Shown here piece after piece: positions 1 through 8,600 of a stretch of DNA of 64,000 nucleotides. How positions within the stretch are numbered: the stretch's first letter is position 1; each line of letters opens with the position of its first letter. The translations under genes were made by a program, and so were the position numbers. Below the pieces are notes generated by a model that saw only the letters and a list, made by a program, of their open reading frames with translations, was not told the DNA's origin and ran no database searches. Origin of the DNA: Sorangium cellulosum (lineage in GTDB: Bacteria; Myxococcota_A; Polyangia; Polyangiales; Polyangiaceae). Where the stretch lies: contig NZ_CP012673.1 of assembly GCF_002950945.1 (NCBI RefSeq), positions 9,066,501-9,130,500 of the forward strand, written 5' to 3'.

Positions 1-2
1 GC

Positions 3-266
3 GCGAGCGAGATCCTCGCGCAGCCCGAGGTGATGGCGCGCGCGACGCCGGCGCTACGCGTGACGTTCGCGTTCCGCAGGGCGACGTGCAGCGGGAAGAG
101 GGCGCTCTTCGGGCGCGCTGCGGCCGAGGGAGATGAACGCACGCTGTTCGAGCTGCAGGTTCTGCATGGGGCGAGGTGCAGGAGGAGAGCGGATCCGTGC
201 TGCTTTCGTGAGGATAAGGCGATCGCGGAGGCGATTCAGCAGCTGAAGGCGAGGCTTGGGACGTAG
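3..266 (+). CDS. Unknown protein, C-terminal fragment (runs in from left edge)
   Basis: This frame is open from the first bases of the window to a TAG stop. It encodes at least 87 residues with strongly GC-biased third codon positions, as in the real genes here. The other two forward frames are interrupted. The fragment is basic and has four cysteines, including a CC pair, and ends with a short helical tail (IAEAIQQLKARLGT). No domain is recognised. An internal ATG at 30 exists, but since the frame is open at the edge the gene probably starts outside the window. It could still be a non-coding GC-rich frame. Confidence 0.45.
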   Translation, partial: ASEILAQPEVMARATPALRVTFAFRRATCSGKRALFGRAAAEGDERTLFELQVLHGARCRRRADPCCFREDKAIAEAIQQLKARLGT

Positions 267-320
267 GGAAGGGCGCGGCGCGGCGAGGGGTGGACGGGGG
301 GACGTGAGGGGTGAGGGGGG

Positions 321-399
321 ACGCGCACGCGCACGCGCACGCGCACGAGCACGAGCACGAGGAGGAGAGACGGGGGACGGGAGACGGGAGACGGGAGAC
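321..399. repeat. Short tandem repeats: ACGCGC/ACGAGC hexamers then GGGAGAC heptamers
   Basis: The unit ACGCGC occurs four times (321-344), then ACGAGC twice (345-356) with a partial ACGAGG copy. One GGGGGAC and three perfect GGGAGAC heptamers follow (372-399). The block lies between the end of the left-edge frame and the stop of the lipoprotein gene at 407, so it is downstream of both genes. The heptamer is of the GACGRRR class seen on a much larger scale at 59758-60240. Confidence 0.9.
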
Positions 400-406
400 G
401 GGCCTG

Positions 407-1348
407 TCAGAGCAGGCCGCAACTGCCGTAGAGCGGAAGGATATCCCTGTCGTGTAGTTCGGTCCGGATCGTCTCCGAGTACGTCGGGGCGACGAGCGAG
501 TACGTCGGGGCGACGAGCGGGCCGAGCAGCGGGCCCAGGACCGCGGCGAGCGCGAAAGAGCCGCACGTCTGGTCTCCGTTCGCATCCTCCGTGCAGGCCA
601 GGTCGCACAGCCCGACGAAGGAGACCCCGCACAGCAGCGGCGTGTGGCCGCAGAGGCGCTCCAGCACGAGCAGGTTGAGGTCGAGAGGGCAGCTCAGCGA
701 CAGGCCCGAGAGAACCCCCGCGAGCTCGGGATCGATGCAGGCATAAGCGACGATCGGTCTGTCCAGGAAGGCATTGCCGAACATGGTGGCATCCCGGACG
801 TTGAAACCGGCGAACGGCTCCTCCTCCCTGGGGCATTCGAGAGACGAATGGTGACCCTCCAGCAAGATCTCGACGTGTTCGTTCGCGCCGTTCAGGTGCT
901 GAAAGAGGCACGCCGAGACCCAGCGCTGCTCCGATGTGGTGAGGCCGCGCTCGGCCCACTCCGGCGCGAGGCCGAAGGAGCCGTACAAGGTGCGGCCGCC
1001 AGGGAGGGACACGGTCGCCCCCTCGGAGAGAGCGCAGCGGACGGTGTAGTCAAGGACGCTCCTCCCGCCGGCAGTGTCGAGCAGCGGCGTCGGGACCAAC
1101 GCGCCACCTTCGTCGAGGATCGCGTCGAGGCCGAGCTCCCGGAGGGATGCTCGGTTGACGGGATCCCAGAAGTCGCTGGGCGACATACCGTTCGCGCCGA
1201 TGGGCGCGATCGTGCGCCGCAGCGGGGCCTCCGCCGCGTCGCCTGCGAGCTCGTCAACGTCGGCCGGCGCTTCGTCCGCGCCGACGCACCCTACCGTGAA
1301 CACACCTCCAACCAGTAGACCAGCCATGACGTACCGGATCGTCGACAT
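407..1348 (-). CDS. Exported Cys-containing lipoprotein, locus A member of a paralogous pair
   Basis: Predicted lipoprotein of 313 residues. ATG at 1348 is preferred over ATG 1360 because GGAG sits 6 nt upstream of it. The resulting N-terminus is a short signal peptide ending TVGC (Cys 21). The mature part has many cysteines. It aligns by eye with the product of 48075-48956: shared landmarks are a V-x-CAL segment, a W-x-SACL segment, an FGN/WGN motif, a YAC/RACYD cysteine, and closely spaced C-terminal cysteines. It lies 197 bp downstream of the giant kinase 1546-5550 on the same strand. A perfect in-frame 21-bp duplication (477-518) repeats LVAPTYS near the C-terminus. No known domain is recognised. 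An envelope partner or sensor for the neighbouring kinases is inference. Confidence 0.85.
   Translation of the reverse strand: MSTIRYVMAGLLVGGVFTVGCVGADEAPADVDELAGDAAEAPLRRTIAPIGANGMSPSDFWDPVNRASLRELGLDAILDEGGALVPTPLLDTAGGRSVLDYTVRCALSEGATVSLPGGRTLYGSFGLAPEWAERGLTTSEQRWVSACLFQHLNGANEHVEILLEGHHSSLECPREEEPFAGFNVRDATMFGNAFLDRPIVAYACIDPELAGVLSGLSLSCPLDLNLLVLERLCGHTPLLCGVSFVGLCDLACTEDANGDQTCGSFALAAVLGPLLGPLVAPTYSLVAPTYSETIRTELHDRDILPLYGSCGLL
477..518. repeat. Perfect 21-bp direct duplication inside the lipoprotein gene
   Basis: Two adjacent identical 21-bp copies (477-497 and 498-518) add seven residues, LVAPTYS twice, without breaking the frame. It looks like a recent slippage event. Confidence 0.9.
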
Positions 1349-1467
1349 TCGAATCTCCATTGAATGAGAGCGGGACCGAGCGCGAAGCTCGGAGAAATGG
1401 CGACATTAACCTACATCACACATTTCCATTTTTCACACAAGCACGCAACCGCGAAATAAGGTACATT

Positions 1468-1481
1468 CCTTGTGCACAAGG
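1468..1481. promoter_or_regulatory. 14-bp perfect palindrome in the lipoprotein upstream region
   Basis: CCTTGTGCACAAGG is a perfect dyad about 120 bp upstream of the lipoprotein start at 1348. The surrounding 1400-1545 interval is clearly more AT-rich than the rest of the window, as expected of a promoter region. The size suits a dimeric repressor site. The binding protein is unknown. Confidence 0.4.
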
Positions 1482-1545
1482 CACTAAGGCAGGCCCTGAT
1501 CGCAACTGCTGAGCAGGCCTTGTCAAATCAAGGACCGAGGGTTCG

Positions 1546-4500
1546 TTAAACAGCCGGACCCTGCAGTGCGTGCGTCAGCGCGCTCTCGAGCTCATCAAAG
1601 CGAGGCAGCCACAAGGGGCACTCCTCGCGACGATCTCGCGCGCCCGCGAGCGCGTCCCGGGCCTCGTCGATGCGTCCTCGACGAAGCGCCAGCCGAGCAC
1701 GCCAGTAGAGGAGCCGCATCGTGATCTCTATCGGGAGATGACGCTCGGCGAGCGCGATCGCCTCATCCCACGTCGGGGGCGGAGGGGTGGCCGGCCGGAC
1801 TCCCATCTCGGTCAGGACCAGCCGAAGCAGGGCGTAATCCGCCATGTCGCCCGGCCAGAGGGCGCAGGACTGCTCGATCCACGAGACGATGCGGTTCGCC
1901 TCTTCGAACTCGTCGAGCTCGAGGTGGATCGCGGCGAGCAGGATCGCCGTCTCCGGCATCGGGCGCTCCGACGACTGCTCTTCCAGCCACCGGGCCCGCC
2001 TCGTGAGCGCGAGCGCCTCTCGCTGCCGATCGGTCCAGTAGAGGAGCACGGCGACGTTGTACGATGCCATCTTCTCCAGCCACGGATTGCCGATCTCGCG
2101 GGCCAGGTCGACGGCGCGACGCAGATCCTGCACCGCGCCCTGGAGGTACCAGCGCGAGCCCCACAGCACGATGCGGTTGATGTACGCCGCGCAGAGGTGG
2201 AACAGGTCGCCGGCGGCCGTCAAGAGCGCGCTCAGCTCCCTGAAGACAGACTCGGCCTCCTCGAGGCGGCGCGAGAACGCCAGCTGGAACAGCAGCATGA
2301 GCTGGGCGAGGACACGAGCGTCGTAGTCCCCGAGCTCCGCGGCCCGCTCGGCGCAGACGGTGAGCTCCGCGATCGACTCCTCGATCCGCCCTCGCCGCCA
2401 CGACGTGCGGCCCTGGGCGACCCGGAGCCGGAGCTCGAGCTCGGGCGAGCGCTCCGCCTCGACGAGCGGGCGCGCCTCCTCCACCCGCCGCGCCGACGCC
2501 TCGAACTCGAACGCCCAGTCGAGCGCGGTCGCGTCCTCGAGCAAGAGCGTCGCCCTGAGGTGCACGTCGCCGAGCGACTCGGCCAGCGCGAGCGCGTCGC
2601 CGAAATCGGCGCGGGCCTCCTGGATGCGGCACATGCGGTACCGGCTCCTGCCGCGGCCGGCGAGCGCGCGCGCGCGCCGGCGCGCGTCGCCCTCCTCGAT
2701 CACGTGGAGCGCGGCGTCGTAGCGCTGATCCGCCTGGACGGAGCGGTGCCGCGCGGACGCGAGATCGCCGAGGGCGAGGTAGGCGTCGGCAGCCTCCGCG
2801 CGCTCGCCGCAGGCGGCCGCGTGGCGCGCCAGCGCGCGCAGCGCGCCCGGCGATCCGCCAGCGACGTGCGCCCGCCAGTACACGAGGGCGCTCCGGTGGA
2901 TCTCGGCGCGGTGCGCCGGGTCGAGCATCTCGTACACGGCCTCCTGGAAGACCGCGTTCTGGAACGCGTGCCACTCCTCCGCGCGGCCCTCGTCGTCGCG
3001 CTCGCGCTGCAGGATGCGCCGCTCGACCAGCGCCGAGAGCCCGAAGCCCGCGTCGACCATCGTCCCGGCGGCGCCCACGCGCTCGAGGCCGTCGAGCACC
3101 GCCTCGAGCTCGGCGCGATCGAACGACATCCCGAGCGCCGAGCAGACGCGGGCGCACGCCGCGAGCTCCGACGGCAGGCCGTCGAGCTGCCGCGCCGCGA
3201 GCCACTGCCACGCCGGCGAGGGCGGCAGCGCCTCGACCTCCGCCGTGGCGACGTAGTAGCCGCCGCCGGCCCGCTGGCGCACGAGGCCCGCCTCCTTGAG
3301 GGAACGGACGATCCGCCGCAGGCAATCCGGGTTGCCCCCCGCCCAGTCGGTCAGGCGGCGGAGGGTCTCCGCCGGCGGGTACTCCGCCGGCAGGAGCAGG
3401 CGCGACGCGAGCTCCATCGCCGGCCCCTCCGCGAGCGGCGCGAGCGTCACCCGGGCGTGGCGCTGGCAGCGCTGGCCCCAGCCGGGGCGGGCCTGCTCGA
3501 ACGGGGGGCGCGCGGCCACAACGGCCCAGAGCCGGATGCCCTCGCCGTCCAGCGTGGCGTACTCCAGGGCTCCGAGCAGCACGTCGTCCGCTTGATGGGC
3601 ATCGTCGAGGACCACGGCAAGGGGGCCGCGGCGCGCCCGGCCGCGGAGCGCCTCGGCGAGCGCCAGCATCAGGCCCTGGCGGGACGCTCCGGGCGACTGC
3701 GCGCTCCTCGCGGAGGTCCAGCCGAGCGCCGCCGCCACGGCCTCCCAGGCGGCGCCGCCGAGCGCCTCGCCGAGCCGCTCCACGCAGAAGGCCCGCGGGT
3801 CCGGGGGCCGGTCGTCGGGCGCGTCGAGCGCGACGCGCAGGAGCGCGCGCACCGCCTGCGCAGCGCCGCCGTGGATGGGGTGGAGCGCGCGCACCGCCGC
3901 GACGCACACGTCCGCGGCCGTCACGCCCGCGATGCACGCGGCCTCGGCCGCGAGGCGGCTCTTTCCCAGGCCGGCGTCGCCCACGAGCGTGAACAGGCCG
4001 GGGCACGTGCCGTCGAAGGCGTCGGCCGCGCTCGCGGCGAGCGCGGAGAGCACGTCGTCGCGGCCGAGCAACGGCGGCTCCCCCGTGCTCACCGGGTCGC
4101 CCGGCGGCGTGGGCGTGCTGCCCGGCGGCGTGGGCGTGCTGACCGGCGCCGTGGGCGCGAGCACCTCGTCGGGCAACGCGCGCTGGAACTCGTCGCTCAT
4201 CGCGAGGCCACACCAGGGCTCGACCGGCAGCCACGTCTCGGGGCGCTCGACCGGCGCGCCGTAGACCGCGTGCAGCCCGCCCGCCGCCCGGCGGAGCCGC
4301 ACGCTGGCCAGGTGCAGCGCCATGCGCACCCCGCCGGCCTGCGCGAGGTCGCGCGCCGCGGCGAGCGCGGCGCGGGCCGGGTCGTCGACGTCCCTCGCCG
4401 GGAACACGGCCACGCAGCGGTTCCCGCGCTGCCGCGCGAGGAACCCGCGGCGGGCGTTCACCGCCGCCATCACGAGCGGCGCGCCCGCCTCCGCGTACAG

Positions 4501-5550
4501 CAGCGCGACCGGCTGGAGCCCCTCGGCGGCGGCGGCGGCCGCGGGGCCCACGAGCCGCCGCGACGAGCGGGGCGCGGACGGCGGGGGGATGGTGTCGGGG
4601 CGGGACGGCGCGCGGGACGGCGCGCGGGGCGCGCGCAGGGCGCGCCGGACGGCGGCGGCGCTCTCGGGGCGGCGGCTCGGGTCCTTGGCGAGGCAGGCGA
4701 GCGTGAGCTCCTCGAGCGCCTCGGGGACCTCCGCGAAGTCGCCCGGGCGCGGCGGGCGCAGCGCGAGGTGGCCGTGCTCGATGGCGTCCTCGCCCCCGAC
4801 GAACGGCGGGCGCAGCGTGAGCAGCTCGAACAGGATCACGCCGAACGCATAGAGGTCCGCGCGCGCGTCGGCCTGCGCGGCGTCGCCCCGGAGCAGCTCC
4901 GGGGCCATGTACTCCGGCGTGCCCACGACGTCGCCGGCGCGCGTCGCGGCGAGGGACTCGCCCGTGTCGCCCGCGGCGCCGGCGCGCTTCGCCAGGCCGA
5001 GATCGAGCAGCACCGCGCGGCCGCTCGCGCCGATGAGGAAGATGTTCTCCGGCTTGAGATCGCGGTGGACGACGCCGCGCGCGTGCGCCGCCTCCAGCAC
5101 CGCGAGGATCGCGTCCGCGCGCTCGGCGGCGCGGCCCGGTTCGAGCGGCGCAGGCAGCGCCCCGAGCTCCTCGGCCAGCGTCAGGCCGAAGAGCCGCTCC
5201 ATCGCGATGTACGGGCGGCCGTCAGGGAGCTCACCGCAGCCGTAGAGCTGCGCCACGTGCGGCACCCCCACGCGCTCGAGCAGCGCGGCCTCGCGCCGGA
5301 ACCGCGCGCGGACGGCACGTGTCGCCTGCCGCGCCACCTTGACCGCAGCCGGGGCCTCGTCGGCGTCGCGCTGCGCGGCCCAGACGTCGGCGAAGCCGCC
5401 GCGGCCGAGCGGACCGAGCAGCGTGAACCCCTCGACGCGCGGCGTCGCGCGCTCCTCGTCGCCGTCCCCGCGGGGCGGCGGCGTGAACCCATCGCGGGCG
5501 CATGACGCGCCGGGAAGGAGCCGCCCGTGGCATACGGCACAACGGTGCAT
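1546..5550 (-). CDS. Giant Ser/Thr kinase - cyclase-like - STAND/AAA ATPase - TPR regulator, locus A
   Basis: Soluble multidomain signalling protein of 1334 residues. The N-terminus has a small Cys cluster (C4, C7, C17), probably a zinc ribbon. A protein kinase domain follows: Gly loop GRGGFADV at 49-56, HRDLKPEN near 161, DLG instead of DFG in LLDLGLAK, and GTPEYMAPE. Residues ~340-470 resemble a degenerate nucleotide-cyclase homology domain. After a TPTPPG-repeat linker comes an ATPase with Walker A GDAGLGKS near 523 and Walker B LDDAH near 647. The remainder is helical TPR-type repeats. It is paralogous to 44053-48066, with the P-loop at almost the same residue number. It diverges from the short kinase at 5637 and precedes the lipoprotein gene. 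Integration of phosphorylation with nucleotide-dependent oligomerisation is inferred from the architecture. Confidence 0.92.
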   Translation of the reverse strand: MHRCAVCHGRLLPGASCARDGFTPPPRGDGDEERATPRVEGFTLLGPLGRGGFADVWAAQRDADEAPAAVKVARQATRAVRARFRREAALLERVGVPHVAQLYGCGELPDGRPYIAMERLFGLTLAEELGALPAPLEPGRAAERADAILAVLEAAHARGVVHRDLKPENIFLIGASGRAVLLDLGLAKRAGAAGDTGESLAATRAGDVVGTPEYMAPELLRGDAAQADARADLYAFGVILFELLTLRPPFVGGEDAIEHGHLALRPPRPGDFAEVPEALEELTLACLAKDPSRRPESAAAVRRALRAPRAPSRAPSRPDTIPPPSAPRSSRRLVGPAAAAAAEGLQPVALLYAEAGAPLVMAAVNARRGFLARQRGNRCVAVFPARDVDDPARAALAAARDLAQAGGVRMALHLASVRLRRAAGGLHAVYGAPVERPETWLPVEPWCGLAMSDEFQRALPDEVLAPTAPVSTPTPPGSTPTPPGDPVSTGEPPLLGRDDVLSALAASAADAFDGTCPGLFTLVGDAGLGKSRLAAEAACIAGVTAADVCVAAVRALHPIHGGAAQAVRALLRVALDAPDDRPPDPRAFCVERLGEALGGAAWEAVAAALGWTSARSAQSPGASRQGLMLALAEALRGRARRGPLAVVLDDAHQADDVLLGALEYATLDGEGIRLWAVVAARPPFEQARPGWGQRCQRHARVTLAPLAEGPAMELASRLLLPAEYPPAETLRRLTDWAGGNPDCLRRIVRSLKEAGLVRQRAGGGYYVATAEVEALPPSPAWQWLAARQLDGLPSELAACARVCSALGMSFDRAELEAVLDGLERVGAAGTMVDAGFGLSALVERRILQRERDDEGRAEEWHAFQNAVFQEAVYEMLDPAHRAEIHRSALVYWRAHVAGGSPGALRALARHAAACGERAEAADAYLALGDLASARHRSVQADQRYDAALHVIEEGDARRRARALAGRGRSRYRMCRIQEARADFGDALALAESLGDVHLRATLLLEDATALDWAFEFEASARRVEEARPLVEAERSPELELRLRVAQGRTSWRRGRIEESIAELTVCAERAAELGDYDARVLAQLMLLFQLAFSRRLEEAESVFRELSALLTAAGDLFHLCAAYINRIVLWGSRWYLQGAVQDLRRAVDLAREIGNPWLEKMASYNVAVLLYWTDRQREALALTRRARWLEEQSSERPMPETAILLAAIHLELDEFEEANRIVSWIEQSCALWPGDMADYALLRLVLTEMGVRPATPPPPTWDEAIALAERHLPIEITMRLLYWRARLALRRGRIDEARDALAGARDRREECPLWLPRFDELESALTHALQGPAV

Positions 5551-5563
5551 GGTCCGGCTCTAG

Positions 5564-5634
5564 ATGACAAAGCCGAGCGTCGCGTTGGACGCCGGCGTAC
5601 GGCTACAGTATCGCGCGAAGTAAGCGGCTGTCAT
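5564..5634. promoter_or_regulatory. Shared divergent control region of the two locus A kinases
   Basis: Only 86 bp separate the two divergent kinase starts (5550 and 5637). ATGACA-AA-GCCG at 5564-5575 and its inverted counterpart CGGCTGTCAT at 5625-5634 lie at opposite ends, each close to one start codon. This is a possible pair of operator half-sites for coordinate control. No clear -35/-10 pair was identified. Confidence 0.3.
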
Positions 5635-5636
5635 GT

Positions 5637-7190
5637 ATGAACAAGCGACCCGAAGAAGATGAATCGCCCTCCCGCGCGGCGCCAGCCGAAGCTCCCGCCG
5701 CGGACGAACTGGAGGCGGGCTCGGCGCCGACGTGGGACCAGCGCACGTTCGACACGCGCGACCGGGACGGCGATCATCACAGCATCCCGGCGTCCGCGGC
5801 GCTGAGGGCCGGGGAGTACCTGCTCGACGGCGTCATCGCCGAGGGCGGGTTCGGCGTCGTCTACCGCGCGGTGCACGCGACGAAAGGCACGCCGGCGGCG
5901 GTGAAGATCATGCACGCGGAGCTGATCACGCGCGCCGACGTGGTGATGCGCTTCCAGCGCGAGGTGGACGCCATCGGGCGGATCCGGCACCCGAACGTGG
6001 TCGAGATCCTCGACGTCGGCCGGGTCGAGGACGGGCGGCCCTACTTCGCGATGGAGCTCCTGCAGGGCAGGAGCCTCGAGCAGCACCTGTTCTCGCGCGG
6101 CCGGCTCCCGGCGGACGAGGCGCTCGCGATCCTCGACCCGCTCTGCAGCGCGCTCGCCGCGGTGCACGCGGTCGGGATCGTCCACCGGGACGTGAAGCCG
6201 TCGAACGTGATCCTGTGCGAGCAAGGGGCGGGGATCAGGGTCGTGCTGCTCGACTTCGGCATCGCGAAGCTGCTCGACACGACGGAGCTCTCGCTCACCT
6301 CGTCGCGGCACGTCGTGGGGACCCCGGCGTTCATGTCGCCCGAGCAGCTGCTCAACCGGCCGGTCGACATGCGGACCGACGTCTACGCGCTCGGCGCCCT
6401 GCTCTACACGATGGTCGCGGGATCCATGCCGTTCTCGGCGAGCGCCTACCCGGTGCTGCGGCACCTGCACCTGCACCAGGCGCCGCCCCGCCCGAGCCTG
6501 CACGCGCCGGTCGATCCGGCCTTCGACGACATCGTGGTGCGGGCGATGAGCAAGGACCCTGCGGGCCGCCACCCGGACGTGACCACGTTCCTGGAGGAGG
6601 TCCAGGCCGCGACGGCGCGGGTCGCCCGCACGGAGCAGAAGGAGGCCGGGCGTATCCGGCGGCTCGCGATCGGGCTGCTCGTCGAGGTCCTCGCCGAGCT
6701 CCGCGCGCTCGAGGCGCCCACCGACTCGTTCCTGACCGACTTCGAGTCCGTGCTCCCGCAGGTGATGACCGAGCTCTCGGCCGCCGGCTTCTCGGCGCTC
6801 GCGGTCACGAGCACGAGCGTGCTGCTCGCGGCGGACTGGCCGCGCGACGAGCGCGAGGCCGCGGAGGCGCGCCGCCGCGCGGTCTCGGCCGCGCTCTCGC
6901 TGGTCGAGCGCCTCGATCGGTCGAGCGGCCACGACCGGCGGGTGGGGGTCCGCTTCTGCCTGCACGCCGGCGAGGTGGTGGTCACCGAGGACGGCTCCGC
7001 GGTGGGCGGGAACGTGCTCGAGCTCTCCTCGTGCCTGCCGGAGACGGCGGAGCAGGGCGTCTACGCGTCGCCGGCCATGCTGGAGGGCCTCGGCTTCACC
7101 TCGCATCGGACCGCGGCGGCGCCCGGCGCGTCGATCCCGATGCGCCGCGTGGTCGCCCGGCCGCCGGCCGGCCCCGCCGAGCCCGCCTAG
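5637..7190 (+). CDS. Ser/Thr protein kinase with C-terminal cyclase-like domain, locus A
   Basis: Predicted Hanks-type kinase of 517 residues without a transmembrane segment. Visible motifs are a Gly loop EGGFGVV near 69, VKI lysine, HRDVKPSN near 183, DFGIAK near 206, and GTPAFMSPEQ. After the kinase domain, residues ~340-500 contain a segment (CLHAGEVVV...GGNVLELSSCLP) resembling the G-I-H-x-G-E-V...VN core of class III cyclase domains. The metal-binding aspartates are not evident, so it is probably a non-catalytic sensor or docking domain. The same architecture is encoded at 49152-50561 in locus B. It is transcribed away from the giant kinase gene, which suggests co-regulation. Confidence 0.9.
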   Translation: MNKRPEEDESPSRAAPAEAPAADELEAGSAPTWDQRTFDTRDRDGDHHSIPASAALRAGEYLLDGVIAEGGFGVVYRAVHATKGTPAAVKIMHAELITRADVVMRFQREVDAIGRIRHPNVVEILDVGRVEDGRPYFAMELLQGRSLEQHLFSRGRLPADEALAILDPLCSALAAVHAVGIVHRDVKPSNVILCEQGAGIRVVLLDFGIAKLLDTTELSLTSSRHVVGTPAFMSPEQLLNRPVDMRTDVYALGALLYTMVAGSMPFSASAYPVLRHLHLHQAPPRPSLHAPVDPAFDDIVVRAMSKDPAGRHPDVTTFLEEVQAATARVARTEQKEAGRIRRLAIGLLVEVLAELRALEAPTDSFLTDFESVLPQVMTELSAAGFSALAVTSTSVLLAADWPRDEREAAEARRRAVSAALSLVERLDRSSGHDRRVGVRFCLHAGEVVVTEDGSAVGGNVLELSSCLPETAEQGVYASPAMLEGLGFTSHRTAAAPGASIPMRRVVARPPAGPAEPA

Positions 7191-7208
7191 GCCCCGCCGA
7201 GCCGGCGC

Positions 7209-7236
7209 GGCGCCCGTCGGGCGCAGCGCCGGGCGC
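7209..7236. terminator. GC-rich dyad between convergent genes
   Basis: The 63-bp gap between the convergent kinase and methyltransferase genes holds nested GCGCCC/GGGCGC inverted repeats (7210-7215 with 7219-7224, or with 7231-7236). There is no T tract. A bidirectional terminator role is inferred from position only. Confidence 0.3.
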
Positions 7237-7253
7237 CGTCTCTCGCGATCTCG

Positions 7254-8330
7254 TCAGCGGGCGGGCTTGACGAACTTGAGCGTCATGCGGTCGCTCTCGC
7301 CGATGGCCGCATACCGCGCGCGGTCCTTCTCGCCGAGCCGGAAGTTCGGCGCCAGCGTCCAGACCCCTTCCGGGTAGTCCTTCGTGTCCTTCGGATTGGC
7401 GTTCACCTCGGACTTGGCGCCGAGCTTGAAGCCGGCCGACTCGACCTTCTGGATCACCCACGGCTCCGGGAGGTATCCCTGCTTGGCGCTCTCGTCGGGG
7501 TTCGCATCCGGCTTCGCGCGGTGCGCGACGATGCCGAAGACGCCGCCCGGCTTGAGCGCCTTGAACGCCTCCGCGACATAGGTGTCGAACTTGCCGCTCC
7601 GGTGCCAGTTGTGCGCCTCGCGAATGGCGAGCACGACGTCGACCTTGCCCTCGATCCCGAGCTTCGGGGCGTCGCGGTCGATCACGACGACCTCGACCTT
7701 GCCGAACAGGTCGGGCGACTTCTCGAGCGTGCGCTTCAGCCGCTTTCCATAGAGCGTGTTGCGCGACTCCGCGGGGCCATTCGGGTCGAAGGACGTGACG
7801 ATGAGCTTGCCCTTCTTGGAGAGCACGGGCGCGAGCAGCTCCGTGTACCAGCCCTCGCCGGCCCCGAGCTCGAGCACGGTGCTCGTCTGCTTCAGGCCGA
7901 AGAACTCCAGGGTCTCGACCGGGTGCCGGGCCGGGTCCCGCTCGGCGTTGCCGGGCGTGCGGTGCTTGCTCTTGAGCGCCGCGCGCAGCGCCGCGCCGGT
8001 GTTCGGGTGGTTGGCCGCGACGAGCGCCTTCACCTCGGCCTTGAGCGCGTCGTCGAACCGCGCCGCCTCCTGAGCGGCTTTGGCCTCCATGGCCTTCGTG
8101 TCCTCTTCGAGCTTCGCGAGCTCCGCCTTCTTCTTCTCCTCTGCCGGATCTGCCTTGGGCGGGGCCGCCGCCTCGGGCTGCGCGGGCGCCGGCGCGGTCG
8201 GCGCCGCGGCCGCTGCCGGGGCGGTGGGCGCCGCGGGCGCGGGGCCGCCCTCGACGGGCGGCGGGGTGGATGCGCACGCAGCGAGCGCGCCGGCGAGGAC
8301 GAGCAGGATGGATCGGGAAGTACAGTGCAT
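7254..8330 (-). CDS. Exported class I methyltransferase-like lipoprotein (COG4798 type)
   Basis: Protein of 358 residues. It starts with a lipoprotein signal (LAGALAAC, Cys 19), then an Ala/Pro-rich linker and a charged, coiled-coil-like Lys/Glu segment near 60-95. The C-terminal ~230 residues form a Rossmann methyltransferase-like domain: motif I VLELGAGEGW, acidic end of strand 2 (SFDPNG), and post-motif ALKPGGVFGIV. This matches the predicted-methyltransferase family COG4798, many members of which carry signal peptides. Location outside the cytoplasm is puzzling, because S-adenosylmethionine is not normally available there, so the real substrate or cofactor is uncertain. It diverges from cysS. 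Confidence 0.82.
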   Translation of the reverse strand: MHCTSRSILLVLAGALAACASTPPPVEGGPAPAAPTAPAAAAAPTAPAPAQPEAAAPPKADPAEEKKKAELAKLEEDTKAMEAKAAQEAARFDDALKAEVKALVAANHPNTGAALRAALKSKHRTPGNAERDPARHPVETLEFFGLKQTSTVLELGAGEGWYTELLAPVLSKKGKLIVTSFDPNGPAESRNTLYGKRLKRTLEKSPDLFGKVEVVVIDRDAPKLGIEGKVDVVLAIREAHNWHRSGKFDTYVAEAFKALKPGGVFGIVAHRAKPDANPDESAKQGYLPEPWVIQKVESAGFKLGAKSEVNANPKDTKDYPEGVWTLAPNFRLGEKDRARYAAIGESDRMTLKFVKPAR

Positions 8331-8432
8331 GCGGGGTGCCTAGACTGAAGGGCGGACGGCCGCAAGCGGCGACCACAGCGGGCGGGCAATCAGAAAAGGC
8401 GGCGAGGCGGCGAGGCGGCGGGCCGACGCAGC

Positions 8433-8464
8433 GACGGCGCGACGGCGCGACGGCGCGACGGCGC
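8433..8464. repeat. Octamer GACGGCGC x4
   Basis: Four perfect head-to-tail copies in the promoter-bearing gap upstream of both divergent genes. The unit has the same GACG core as the heptamers at 372-399 and 59758-60240. Confidence 0.9.
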
Positions 8465-8550
8465 GACGTGAAGAGCCGTATCCGCCGCGCGCGGCGCGGC
8501 GACATCGCAGCGCGGGGCCGTCGTCCAGGTTTCCCGGCATGCAGCGCAGT

Positions 8551-8600
8551 CGGCCGCCATCGGCCGCCATCGGCCGCGATCAGCCGCGATCAGCCCATGG
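8551..8600. repeat. 10-bp tandem repeat upstream of cysS
   Basis: Five consecutive 10-bp units of the form CRGCCGCSAT (the last one degenerate) end 80 bp before the cysS start codon. They may influence the cysS promoter or leader; function is unknown. Confidence 0.85.

Noticed and set aside
1570..5505. 1311-codon open frame antisense to the locus A giant kinase
   Set aside because: Arises from GC-biased third positions of the real gene on the other strand; Arg/Ala-rich with no domain.
5637..7190. Functional adenylate cyclase domain in the short kinases
   Set aside because: Only the overall pattern resembles the family; metal-binding aspartates and the transition-state residues are not apparent.
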